Of a DNA stretch of 64,000 bases, positions 35,429 through 44,365 are shown in pieces (the first letter of the stretch is position 1; the number at the start of each line of letters is the position of its first letter). The notes under the pieces are model-generated. The model did not search any database, was not told where the DNA came from, and saw only the letters and a list, made by a program, of their open reading frames with translations. The stretch comes from Temperatibacter sp965603205 (GTDB taxonomy: Bacteria > Pseudomonadota > Alphaproteobacteria > Sphingomonadales > Kordiimonadaceae). Both the position numbers and the translations under genes were made by a program. The DNA lies in assembly GCA_965603205.1 (NCBI GenBank), contig CBFDCC010000001.1, forward strand, positions 296,481 through 360,480, read 5' to 3'.

Positions 35429-36589
35429 ATGAGCGAATATTTATTCACAAGTGAATCTGTATCAGAAGGTCATCCTGATAAAGTTGCTGATCGTATCTCT
35501 GATGAAGTGGTAGATCTATTTTTTGCAGCTGATCCCGAATCGCGCGTTGCCTGTGAGACGATGGTAACCACTAACCGTATTATCTTAGCGGGTGAGGTGC
35601 GCTGTGCTAAGGAAATATCATCTGAAGACATCGAGCGCGTTGTGCGTGCGGCTGTTAAAGATATAGGATATGAGCAGGATGGTTTCCACTGGGAAACAGC
35701 TATTTTTGAAAACCATCTGCATGAACAATCTGCGGACATTGCCATGGGCGTAGATAGTGGTTCTGACAAGGATGAAGGCGCGGGTGATCAGGGTATCATG
35801 TTTGGTTATGCCAGCAATGAAACTGAAAGCTTAATGCCAGCCCCTATTGCTTATAGCCATGCAATATTACGCAAATTAGCGGCTGCACGTCATGAAGGCG
35901 GCACTATTCTAGAGCCAGATAGCAAGAGCCAAGTGACATTACAGTATAAAGATGGTCGCCCTGTGGGTGTGACAAGTGTTGTCGTCTCTACGCAGCACGC
36001 AGAAGGCGCTTCACAGGATGAACTGCGTGAGCTTGTACGTGGTGTAGTAAGCGAAGTTCTGCCTGCTGAATGGCAATGCCCAGAGGAAGAGTTTTACGTG
36101 AATCCAACGGGTAACTTTGTTATCGGTGGTCCTGATGGTGATTGCGGCCTAACGGGTCGTAAAATTATTGTTGATACATACGGCGGTGCTGCGCCTCACG
36201 GTGGCGGTGCTTTCTCAGGAAAAGACCCAACCAAGGTTGATCGCTCAGCTGCCTATATAGCGCGCTATCTAGCCAAGAATGTTGTTGCTGCGGGTATTGC
36301 GGATAATTGCACTATCCAGCTAGCTTATGCCATTGGTGTATCAAAGCCACTGTCTGTTTATGTTGACCTTTGGGGCAATGTGAAAGCTGACGCTGACGCG
36401 GTGTCACATAAGCTGCAAGAACTTGTTGATCTAAGCCCACGCGGCATTCGTACTCACTTAGGTCTTAATAAGCCAATATACGCGCGTACAGCTGCTTACG
36501 GCCACTTTGGTCGTGCACCTGAAGCCGACGGTGGTTTCTCGTGGGAGCGTACGGATTTAGTTGACGCACTGAAGAGCACATTCAGCTAA
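35429..36589 (+). CDS. metK: S-adenosylmethionine synthase
   Basis: 386 residues. It makes S-adenosylmethionine from methionine and ATP. Motifs: SVSEGHPDKVADRISD, GAGDQGIMFGYA and GGGAFSGKDPTKVDRSAAY. AAAGGAA precedes ATG 35429. Its spacing of 12 bases to ahcY shows one transcript, and a terminator follows 23 bases after the stop. Confidence 0.98.
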   Translation: MSEYLFTSESVSEGHPDKVADRISDEVVDLFFAADPESRVACETMVTTNRIILAGEVRCAKEISSEDIERVVRAAVKDIGYEQDGFHWETAIFENHLHEQSADIAMGVDSGSDKDEGAGDQGIMFGYASNETESLMPAPIAYSHAILRKLAAARHEGGTILEPDSKSQVTLQYKDGRPVGVTSVVVSTQHAEGASQDELRELVRGVVSEVLPAEWQCPEEEFYVNPTGNFVIGGPDGDCGLTGRKIIVDTYGGAAPHGGGAFSGKDPTKVDRSAAYIARYLAKNVVAAGIADNCTIQLAYAIGVSKPLSVYVDLWGNVKADADAVSHKLQELVDLSPRGIRTHLGLNKPIYARTAAYGHFGRAPEADGGFSWERTDLVDALKSTFS

Positions 36590-36611
36590 AAGCTGTTTAA
36601 CAGATTATCGA

Positions 36612-36644
36612 TAAGGGCGTTACCAGATGGTAGCGCCCTTTTTC
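36612..36644 (+). terminator. Terminator of ahcY-metK
   Basis: AAGGGCG-T-TACC pairs with GGTA-G-CGCCCTT around AGAT, followed by TTTTT. Confidence 0.9.
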
Positions 36645-36711
36645 GTTGTAGAGTCGGTGGAGGCTCGCTAAAGTATGAGTTGGGTAAATATAGGATATTA
36701 TGGGTGAATAG

Positions 36712-39075
36712 GTGGATCAGCTTCTAGGGATATCGTCTAATGTTGTGATGGGTAGTGTTGCTTTGATCGTTATTGGTTTAGGCGTGTTGATTGCGTTTGG
36801 ACTTCGACGCATGAAGATGATGGCTGTCATGATGAGCGACCATCAAAATTTTAATAAATTTTTTACGGCCGTACTTAACGCTGACCCTCGGGCATCAATG
36901 TGGATTTGGAAGGATGGTCGGATAGAGGCTGATTCTTCCTTTAATGATGTTATTAACATTAGCAAGAATGCCCATGATTTATCTGACTTAGAAGGTATAT
37001 TCCCGCCCGAGATAATGTCTATTATGAAAGATCAATCCTTACCCCATGGCGGGCAGTTGTTACCTATATCATTGTTAGGTGATACGCCTCTTAATCTCAT
37101 GGTAGAAATTACACCAATTGATCATGAAGCAGGTGATTGGCCTAATAAAATTTTGCGTGTAAAAGTCGTGAGTGATGAAAAGTTATTCATTAAAAAGCTT
37201 GAAAATAAAGCGCGAGGCTTAGACCAATATTTCGCTCAGTCAGCTGTAGCGATGGAAAATATACCTTTTCCTGTGTGGCTGCGTGATTTAGATGGCAAAC
37301 TTATTCAAGTTAATCAAACATATACCCACTATGTGGGGCAAAAACATGTAACGGATGTTTTAGAGAAAAATATTGATCTTTTTGAACCGTCAAAGAGACT
37401 TAGTTTTAAAGATCAAACACAAAAAATCATTGAGATGGGTAAATCAAAACGAGAGAGGCTTTACACCATTGTTAATGGTCAACGCCGCGCCTTTTCAGTT
37501 ACGTATGTACCATTGGAGCCTTTGAATGCTGTGATGTCGGTTGCCATTGATGTAACAGGTGAAGAGGAAGCGCTATCAGAACTATCGCGTGTGCTAGAAT
37601 CACAAACTGAAACGCTCAACAGATTGCAAAGCCCCGTGGCAATATTTGGACCAGATAAAGCTTTGAGGTTTTGGAACCAAGCCTTTCAAAAGTTGACAGG
37701 GATAACGGAGGAAAAATTAGGCGGCCAAATAGATCATGGCGAATTATTGGATGAAATGCGGGCAACAAGACGACTGCCCGAGCAGGCTGACTTTCAGGGC
37801 TGGAAAACCGAAGTCTTAAAACATTATACAGCACTTTTAGAGCCGCTGGAAGAAATGTGGCATATGCCCGAGGGGACGAGCTTTAGAGTACTGACACAGC
37901 CGCATCCTTTGGGGGGTGTGTTATTGTTATTTGAAGACATGACCGATCGCTTAGCGCTTGAGGGTTCTTATAATACCTTGATTGCCGTGCAGCGTGAATC
38001 GCTGGAGCATTTACATGAAGCGATTGCTGTTTTTGGCCTCGATGGAAAATTACAGTTATTTAATTCAAGTTTGAATGAGGTATGGGGCCCTGATTTTGCG
38101 CCAGTTGAGGGTATGCATTTATCTGATTGTATCTCATGCGTTCGGTTGATAGCCAAGGCTGATCCTGACCAAAAATCTTTTGATGATAATTTGGGCGGCT
38201 GGATTGCAAAAAGGCGGTCGCGGGATGGGCGTTGGCAGCGCAAGGATGGCCGCGTTATTGACTATGCTCTGGTGCCTCTACCAGATGGCGCCATGCTATT
38301 ATCGCAAATAGATGTAACAGACAGCTTTGGTATTGAGAAGGCTCTACGTGAACGCAGTCAGGCGTTAGAAGAGGCTGATAGATTAAAGTCTGAATTTGTC
38401 GCTAATATTTCTTATGAACTGCGGACACCCCTTAATACGATTATAGGCTTTGGCGAGATGCTTGAAACTGGCATTTACGGTAGCATGAATGCAAAACAAT
38501 TTGAGAGCATTGGTGATATTTTGATCGCTGCCAATACACTTAAAAATATGATTTCTGATGTGCTAGACCTCGCCGTTATTGAGGCTGGCGAGATGGAGCT
38601 GGAAATTGATACGATCGATGTGCAAAGTGCGGCCAGCGAGGTTAGCGTTATAACAGCAGAAACGCTTATTCGTGAACAAACAGAGCTTGTGATGGATACA
38701 TCGCAAAAGGTTAGGCCATTGCAAGCTGATGTTAGGCGCTTTAAACAAGCCCTCATTAACATGCTAATGACAGCGGCTAGGGTCGATCGCAGTAGTATTG
38801 GCATTGCTTTGAAATTTTCTGAGACAGAGGATTATTTAAATATTTGTGTGACAGCAATGGGTAGTGAATTAGAAGGCGACGCGCTACATGATTTAATCAC
38901 AGCTTTTGCAAATGGTCGCGCAGTCTCTGTTGGGGGGTCTTCTAGCTTTGACTTAGCTTTAGTCCGTAATATTGCTAAATTACATCATGGTGATGTTGAA
39001 CTGCGCGCGGAACATGATAATAGTCTATCTATCATTATGAAATTGCCTTGGGTTCAACCTTCATCAGATAAATAA
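36712..39075 (+). CDS. divL: DivL-like PAS-domain tyrosine pseudokinase
   Basis: 787 residues. One N-terminal transmembrane helix (VVMGSVALIVIGLGVLIAFGL), three or four PAS domains (about 180-545) and a HisKA-like helix. At the phosphorylation site the sequence is ANISYELRTPLN: Tyr (Y568) replaces the usual His, the hallmark of Caulobacter DivL, which regulates CckA and cell-cycle asymmetry. The ATPase domain is also eroded: a recognisable N-box-like QALINML, but no DxGxG. GTG start at 36712. Next to tsaE, as in Caulobacter. The cell-cycle role is inferred from family and synteny. Confidence 0.85.
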   Translation: MDQLLGISSNVVMGSVALIVIGLGVLIAFGLRRMKMMAVMMSDHQNFNKFFTAVLNADPRASMWIWKDGRIEADSSFNDVINISKNAHDLSDLEGIFPPEIMSIMKDQSLPHGGQLLPISLLGDTPLNLMVEITPIDHEAGDWPNKILRVKVVSDEKLFIKKLENKARGLDQYFAQSAVAMENIPFPVWLRDLDGKLIQVNQTYTHYVGQKHVTDVLEKNIDLFEPSKRLSFKDQTQKIIEMGKSKRERLYTIVNGQRRAFSVTYVPLEPLNAVMSVAIDVTGEEEALSELSRVLESQTETLNRLQSPVAIFGPDKALRFWNQAFQKLTGITEEKLGGQIDHGELLDEMRATRRLPEQADFQGWKTEVLKHYTALLEPLEEMWHMPEGTSFRVLTQPHPLGGVLLLFEDMTDRLALEGSYNTLIAVQRESLEHLHEAIAVFGLDGKLQLFNSSLNEVWGPDFAPVEGMHLSDCISCVRLIAKADPDQKSFDDNLGGWIAKRRSRDGRWQRKDGRVIDYALVPLPDGAMLLSQIDVTDSFGIEKALRERSQALEEADRLKSEFVANISYELRTPLNTIIGFGEMLETGIYGSMNAKQFESIGDILIAANTLKNMISDVLDLAVIEAGEMELEIDTIDVQSAASEVSVITAETLIREQTELVMDTSQKVRPLQADVRRFKQALINMLMTAARVDRSSIGIALKFSETEDYLNICVTAMGSELEGDALHDLITAFANGRAVSVGGSSSFDLALVRNIAKLHHGDVELRAEHDNSLSIIMKLPWVQPSSDK

Positions 39076-39097
39076 TCAATTCAGGAATTTATAATTC

Positions 39098-39598
39098 ATG
39101 CCGCAGCAGGTTTTAATAACATATAAGACGTTTAGTGAAGAAGAGACACAGGCGCTAGCGACAAGGCTTGAGGCGGTGCTTGGCGCTGGTGATCTGGTGG
39201 CGCTTGTCGGTGATCTTGGCGCGGGTAAATCTGTGATAGCGCGCGCGGTTGTTCACGCAAGGTTAGGTGATTTGGACGCCGATGTGCCCAGCCCAACATT
39301 TACGCTGATTCAAACATATGAAGCATCAGGTAAGGTACCAATTTGGCACGCTGATCTATACCGCCTAGAGGACGAAGAAGATGTGCATGAGCTAGGCTTT
39401 GATGAGGCTATGGACACCGCAACAATGCTTGTCGAGTGGCCAGACAAATTACCAGCAGAGTGGCTGGATGGATGCCTTATTATTAGAATTACGATTGATC
39501 CCGATACTATAGGCAGTCGGATAGTAGAATTTATGGGTGACGATCTGTGGCAAGCGCGCCTAAAAGATTTATGCCCAAAGGAACTGAGTAATGAGTGA
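39098..39598 (+). CDS. tsaE: tRNA t6A-modification ATPase TsaE
   Basis: 166 residues. Walker A GDLGAGKS (38-45), SPTFTLIQTYEA and HADLYRLEDEEDVHELG signatures. It works with TsaB, TsaC and TsaD to make N6-threonylcarbamoyladenosine on ANN-decoding tRNAs. Overlaps the start of the next gene by eight bases, indicating coupling. Confidence 0.95.
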   Translation: MPQQVLITYKTFSEEETQALATRLEAVLGAGDLVALVGDLGAGKSVIARAVVHARLGDLDADVPSPTFTLIQTYEASGKVPIWHADLYRLEDEEDVHELGFDEAMDTATMLVEWPDKLPAEWLDGCLIIRITIDPDTIGSRIVEFMGDDLWQARLKDLCPKELSNE

Positions 39599-41357
39599 CC
39601 GCGCTAGGGTAATAGCTGATTTTTTAAAAGCCACAAAGTGGGGTAACTTTACGCGAGGGCCACTAGCAGGGGACGCATCATTTAGACGTTACGAGCGCCT
39701 GAATCTTAAGGGTGAATCTGTGGTGCTGATGGACGCACCCCCACCAATGGAGGATGTTAGACCCTTTGCTGCGGTGACGCGTTTTTTAACGGAGCATGGG
39801 TTTATAGTTCCCACACTGCTCGCAGAAAATTATCAAGAGGGATTGTTGCTCATTGATGATCTGGGCGATGATCGCTTTAAAGACTGGATAGAGGTTCATC
39901 CCGTTGATGAAGTGACCTTATATAAGGCCGCTATTGATGTGCTGGTTAATGTGCATAAAATCACGCCGCCCAAATCTATGCCACATAGTGAGGGCGCACA
40001 TAACCTGCCAAATTATGATCACGCTTTGCTTACCCGTGAAGTAGATTTGCTGCAAGACTGGTTTTATCCCGCGATGACGGGGGGCTATTTGCCGCCTGGT
40101 GATTATGCAGCTTTGTGGCAGGAATCTTTTGATGCGCTGCTTAATGACCCTACACCTAATGTTCTTGTGCTTAGGGATTATCACGCTGAAAACCTTATGT
40201 GGCTCTCAGGCGATGCGCAGGTTGGGCTATTAGATTATCAAGACGCGGTTAGTGGTCACCCAGCGTATGACCTTGTATCTCTTTTACAAGATGCCAGACG
40301 CGATGTACCACCAGCATTAGAGATTGAGATGATTGATTATTATCTGGCACGCCGCAGGGCTGAAGGTATGGCTGCTGACGGTGAACAATTTAAAAAATCA
40401 TATGCTATATTAGGGGCGCAGCGTAACGCAAAAATTATTGGTATATTTTCTCGTCTTTGGATTAGGGATGACAAGGCAGCTTATCTTGATCTGATGCCAC
40501 GGGTATGGGGCCTGTTGATGCGAAACCTGCATGTGTCAGAGCTGGCAGACTTTAAGACTTGGGTTGAGGCCCATTTCAATGCAGAGATTAGGAATGCTGT
40601 GCCTGACGGCGCCTTTATGCGGGATAGATTTCCCGTGCCGCATGTGGCCATGATCATGGCGGCGGGCAAGGGAACACGTATGGGCGCATTATCCGACCAG
40701 CTACCTAAACCTTTGGTGTCTGTTAATGGTACGCCATTACTAACACGTATAATGGATCATTGCTTTCAAGAAGGCGTGGGCAAGGCTGTGGTTAATGTTC
40801 ATCATTTAGCCGATCAGGTTGAGGATCATTTAAGTACCCGTAAAATTGGGCCAGAGGTGATTATTTCTGATGAACGGTCTGAGCTTCTAGAAACGGGTGG
40901 CGGTGTGATGAAGGCTCTGCCGCTTATTGGTGGCAATCCCTTTTATGTGATCAATAGCGACGCGCTTTGGCATGATGAGGATACAAGGTTATTACAGCAA
41001 TTAGCGGCAAAATGGGATGCTGGCGCCATGGATATTCTGCTGATTGCTATCCCAACAGAAAATGCCATGGGTTATGACGGCGTTGGTGATTTTTATATGA
41101 ATGATGACGGCGTGGTTAGCCTGCGCGGCGACCGCGAGAGTGCGCCCTATATGTTTGGTGGTGTGCGCATCATGAAACCGTGTGTTTTTGACGGTGAGAC
41201 GCTCGGGGCATGGTCCATGCGGCGTTTGTTCCGCAAGGCAGCAGCTAATGGCAGATTACATGCAACAGTTTATAATGGTCACTGGATGCATGTGGGGGAT
41301 ATACAGGCGCTAGCCTCAGCTGAAGGTAAGTTGAAATCACTTGGGGACGTGGGTTAA
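39591..41357 (+). CDS. Fused sugar kinase/nucleotidyltransferase (AmgK-MurU-like)
   Basis: 588 residues. Residues 1-335 are an aminoglycoside-phosphotransferase-fold kinase: GDASFRRYERL, catalytic D196 and N201 (LRDYHAENL), and LLDYQDAVSGHPAYDL. From about residue 351 a nucleotidyltransferase begins with AMIMAAGKGTRMG, then LPKPLVSVNGTPLL. In Pseudomonas, AmgK phosphorylates N-acetylmuramic acid and MurU makes UDP-MurNAc for cell-wall recycling; alphaproteobacteria usually encode them as adjacent genes. Here one frame spans both with no stop. Overlaps tsaE (8 bases) and addB (1 base). Confidence 0.88.
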   Translation: MSDRARVIADFLKATKWGNFTRGPLAGDASFRRYERLNLKGESVVLMDAPPPMEDVRPFAAVTRFLTEHGFIVPTLLAENYQEGLLLIDDLGDDRFKDWIEVHPVDEVTLYKAAIDVLVNVHKITPPKSMPHSEGAHNLPNYDHALLTREVDLLQDWFYPAMTGGYLPPGDYAALWQESFDALLNDPTPNVLVLRDYHAENLMWLSGDAQVGLLDYQDAVSGHPAYDLVSLLQDARRDVPPALEIEMIDYYLARRRAEGMAADGEQFKKSYAILGAQRNAKIIGIFSRLWIRDDKAAYLDLMPRVWGLLMRNLHVSELADFKTWVEAHFNAEIRNAVPDGAFMRDRFPVPHVAMIMAAGKGTRMGALSDQLPKPLVSVNGTPLLTRIMDHCFQEGVGKAVVNVHHLADQVEDHLSTRKIGPEVIISDERSELLETGGGVMKALPLIGGNPFYVINSDALWHDEDTRLLQQLAAKWDAGAMDILLIAIPTENAMGYDGVGDFYMNDDGVVSLRGDRESAPYMFGGVRIMKPCVFDGETLGAWSMRRLFRKAAANGRLHATVYNGHWMHVGDIQALASAEGKLKSLGDVG

Positions 41358-44300
41358 TGACCAAGGCTGAAATACCAACACGTCACAGCGCTAAGGTCTA
41401 TACTATAGACCCGCTTGTGTCCTTTGCCGATAGTTTGGCGGCGGGTATTTTAAAAGATTACGGCCATGACGCACTGGCCCTATCTAATGTAACCATCTTA
41501 TTGCCTAACAGACGCGCGGTGATTGGTTTGCGCGATGCCTTTTTACGTGCAGGCTCTGACGGTGGTACCATGTTACTGCCTGATATGCGGCCCATCGGTG
41601 ATGTGGATGAGGACGAGACTACATTCCTCAGCGCAGGATTAATGCCAGACCCTACATCGTTAAAACCTGCTATCAATGCAAAATGTCGCCAGATGTTATT
41701 GATGCGCCAAGTTTCGCGTTGGTTACAATTGTCGGGCCAAGGCGAGATTGCGCCTGCTCAGGCTTGGCGACTGTCGGGTGAACTAGCACGATTGATGGAT
41801 CAAATCGAGACTGAGCGTCTAAGCTTTGATAAACTGCCTGATCTTGTTGCAGAAGAATTTGCGTCTCACTGGCAAACCACCCTAGAGTTTCTAAAGATTA
41901 TATCTGCCACATGGCCTACTATCTTAGACTCAATGGGCTTGATGAATCCTGCGCAGCGCCGTGATGCCATGATGAAGATATTATGCGATACTTGGGCGGC
42001 GTCACCGCCTAAGGGCGTGGTCATAGCCGCAGGGTCGACGGGTACAATTCGCGCCACAGCCGACCTGTTGTCGGTGGTATCTAGGCTGCCCAATGGCATG
42101 GTTATATTGCCGGGTCTTGATAAAGGCCTTGATGAGGATAGTTGGGACATCCTACCAGAAACCCACCCACAATATGCGCTGAAACAATTGCTGCACCATA
42201 TGGATGTTGACCGAAAGCATGTGGAGATATGGCATGAAGAGCCTGTTGCTGCACATTTAACCAAGCGTTCTGCGTTATTGAGTGACACGCTACTGCCCTC
42301 TAAGACAACGCATCTGTGGCGAACATTGTCATATGCACAGGATGATAAGGCTGAGCTGTTTAAGGATTTTGATGTCATCACAGCCCCAGGCAGACGTGAG
42401 GAAGCAGCGACAATTGCCATGCTTATGCGTGATAGCTTGAATGTAGACGGGCAAACCGTAGCATTGATTACACCTGACCGCGCGCTGGCTAGTTTTGTGC
42501 GGGCCGCCCTTGGTCGTTGGGGCCTGAATGTGGATGACAGTGCGGGCGAGCGCGTGATTGAAAGCCAGCCCGGTAGCGTCATGTCACTTGTGGCGTTAGT
42601 CGTCGCCAAAGAATTTTCACCCGTCCCCATATTGTCATTGCTTCAGCATCCATTGGTGTCAGCTGGCATGTCACGCAATGCATTTCGCCGTTTTGTGCGG
42701 CGCTTAGACAGATATGTTTTACGCGGACCACGCCCTGCGGCAGGTATAGACGGTTTGTTACTGTTAGCGGCGGAGGCTGTGGCCGAGGTTAAAAATGATT
42801 TTAGCGCTGTTGATATGGCGACGCTCACAGCTGTTCTAGACCTGATGAAACCATTAGAAGATGCCTTTAAGGATGGCGGCGGTGGTGTTGTTATTTTAAC
42901 AGCGCATATTGCCGTTGCTGAAAATTTATGTGCCACCGACCAAGAGGCGGGTGAAGCTGTGTTATGGCGCGGCGAAGCAGGGACAGCCCTTGCCACTGAA
43001 TTAGAAAGCTTGCTGGATGAGGCCGAGGCCTTGCCGCCCTTATCGGTCGAGCATTACGCGCCGCTTTATGATGAGATGGTTGGGGATTTGGTGGTGCGTC
43101 CCGTATGGCGCAGGCACCCAAGGCTTTATATTTGGGGGCCATTAGAGGCACGACTATTACGCGCTGATGTGATGATACTTGGCGGCCTTAACGAGGGCGT
43201 CTGGCCCATGGAGACGCGGGCTGATCCGTGGATGAGCAGACCCATGCGCAAGGAATTTGGCCTGCCAAGTTTAGAGCGCCGTATAGGGCAGTCTGCGCAT
43301 GATTTTGTCCAAGCAGCCTCAGCGCCTAAGGTAATTATCACCCGCGCAGATAAAAGCGATGGTAGCCCCGCAGTACCCAGCAGATGGTTGCTAAGATTAG
43401 AAGCGTTAGTCGGCGGTCTGCCTGAGTGTCATCTGCCGCACGCCTTATGGGCAGAAGCGATTGATAAACCCGATAGTTTCACACCCGTAATGGCACCTGA
43501 ACCCCGTCCACCACTTGACGCACGACCAAAATCGCTATCGGTAACGCAGGTAGAGACATGGATGCGTGACCCCTATGCGCTTTATGCGGCAAAGGTATTG
43601 AGGTTGCGTAAATTTGACCCAATCGACGCAGCCCCCAATGCAGCCCAAAAAGGTAATATCATCCATGAAGCGTTGGAGCGGTTCCTTGGTGAAGAGGGCG
43701 CGCTATACGGCGGCTCAGGTCTTGAGCGTATGTTGGATATTGGCAAACAAGTCTTTAAATCTGTCATTGCTTTGCCAACGGTTTACGCCTTTTGGTGGCC
43801 GCGATTTATCCATGTAGCCGAATGGTTTGTTGAAAATCAAGCGTTGCGCCGTAGTGAATATGATGTGGCGTTGATAGAGAAATTTGCCGAAGCTACTGTT
43901 GACGGCACAGGCTTTAAACTGATTGCCAAGGCCGACCGTATAGACCGTGTTAAAGAAACGGGCAGGCTTGAAATTATTGATTATAAAACGGGATCAGCAC
44001 CAAGCTCCAAGCAGGTGGAGGCAGGTTTCGCACCACAAATGCCGCTAGAGGGCTGGCTAGCAGAGCGCGGCGCATTCGAGGGCCTTGCATCTGCCGAGGT
44101 GGAAAATCTTGATTTTTGGCTGGTGAAGGGTGGGTCGACACCTGTTGATGTTAAATCACCGATAAAGGATGTGCGCACAGCCATTGATGAAGCTGAAGAA
44201 GGACTTAAGCGGCTTATCTCTACATTTAATAAAGTTGAGACGCCCTATCTGTCTAAGCCACGGCCACAATATGCGCTGTATGATGATTATGATCTACTGG

Positions 44301-44365
44301 CGCGGGTGAAAGAGTGGCGCTCTGGACATGATCCGCTAGCACCAGAGGGAGCGGTTGATGACTAA
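41357..44365 (+). CDS. addB: AddB, double-strand break repair helicase-nuclease subunit
   Basis: 1002 residues, alphaproteobacterial form. It is the partner of AddA in the RecBCD-like resection complex. The N-terminal half is an inactivated helicase-like region (VTILLPNRRAVIGLRDAFL, VALITPDRALASFVRAAL); the C-terminal PD-(D/E)XK nuclease has D875 and K877 in EIIDYKTGSAPS. The ATG overlaps the stop of the preceding gene by one base (TAATG). Confidence 0.95.
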   Translation: MTKAEIPTRHSAKVYTIDPLVSFADSLAAGILKDYGHDALALSNVTILLPNRRAVIGLRDAFLRAGSDGGTMLLPDMRPIGDVDEDETTFLSAGLMPDPTSLKPAINAKCRQMLLMRQVSRWLQLSGQGEIAPAQAWRLSGELARLMDQIETERLSFDKLPDLVAEEFASHWQTTLEFLKIISATWPTILDSMGLMNPAQRRDAMMKILCDTWAASPPKGVVIAAGSTGTIRATADLLSVVSRLPNGMVILPGLDKGLDEDSWDILPETHPQYALKQLLHHMDVDRKHVEIWHEEPVAAHLTKRSALLSDTLLPSKTTHLWRTLSYAQDDKAELFKDFDVITAPGRREEAATIAMLMRDSLNVDGQTVALITPDRALASFVRAALGRWGLNVDDSAGERVIESQPGSVMSLVALVVAKEFSPVPILSLLQHPLVSAGMSRNAFRRFVRRLDRYVLRGPRPAAGIDGLLLLAAEAVAEVKNDFSAVDMATLTAVLDLMKPLEDAFKDGGGGVVILTAHIAVAENLCATDQEAGEAVLWRGEAGTALATELESLLDEAEALPPLSVEHYAPLYDEMVGDLVVRPVWRRHPRLYIWGPLEARLLRADVMILGGLNEGVWPMETRADPWMSRPMRKEFGLPSLERRIGQSAHDFVQAASAPKVIITRADKSDGSPAVPSRWLLRLEALVGGLPECHLPHALWAEAIDKPDSFTPVMAPEPRPPLDARPKSLSVTQVETWMRDPYALYAAKVLRLRKFDPIDAAPNAAQKGNIIHEALERFLGEEGALYGGSGLERMLDIGKQVFKSVIALPTVYAFWWPRFIHVAEWFVENQALRRSEYDVALIEKFAEATVDGTGFKLIAKADRIDRVKETGRLEIIDYKTGSAPSSKQVEAGFAPQMPLEGWLAERGAFEGLASAEVENLDFWLVKGGSTPVDVKSPIKDVRTAIDEAEEGLKRLISTFNKVETPYLSKPRPQYALYDDYDLLARVKEWRSGHDPLAPEGAVDD

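Noticed and set aside
41866..42630. Long antisense open frame (254 codons) opposite addB
   Set aside because: addB has full family motifs in its own frame; the antisense translation is Ser/Arg/Thr-rich and domain-free, as expected from a shadow.
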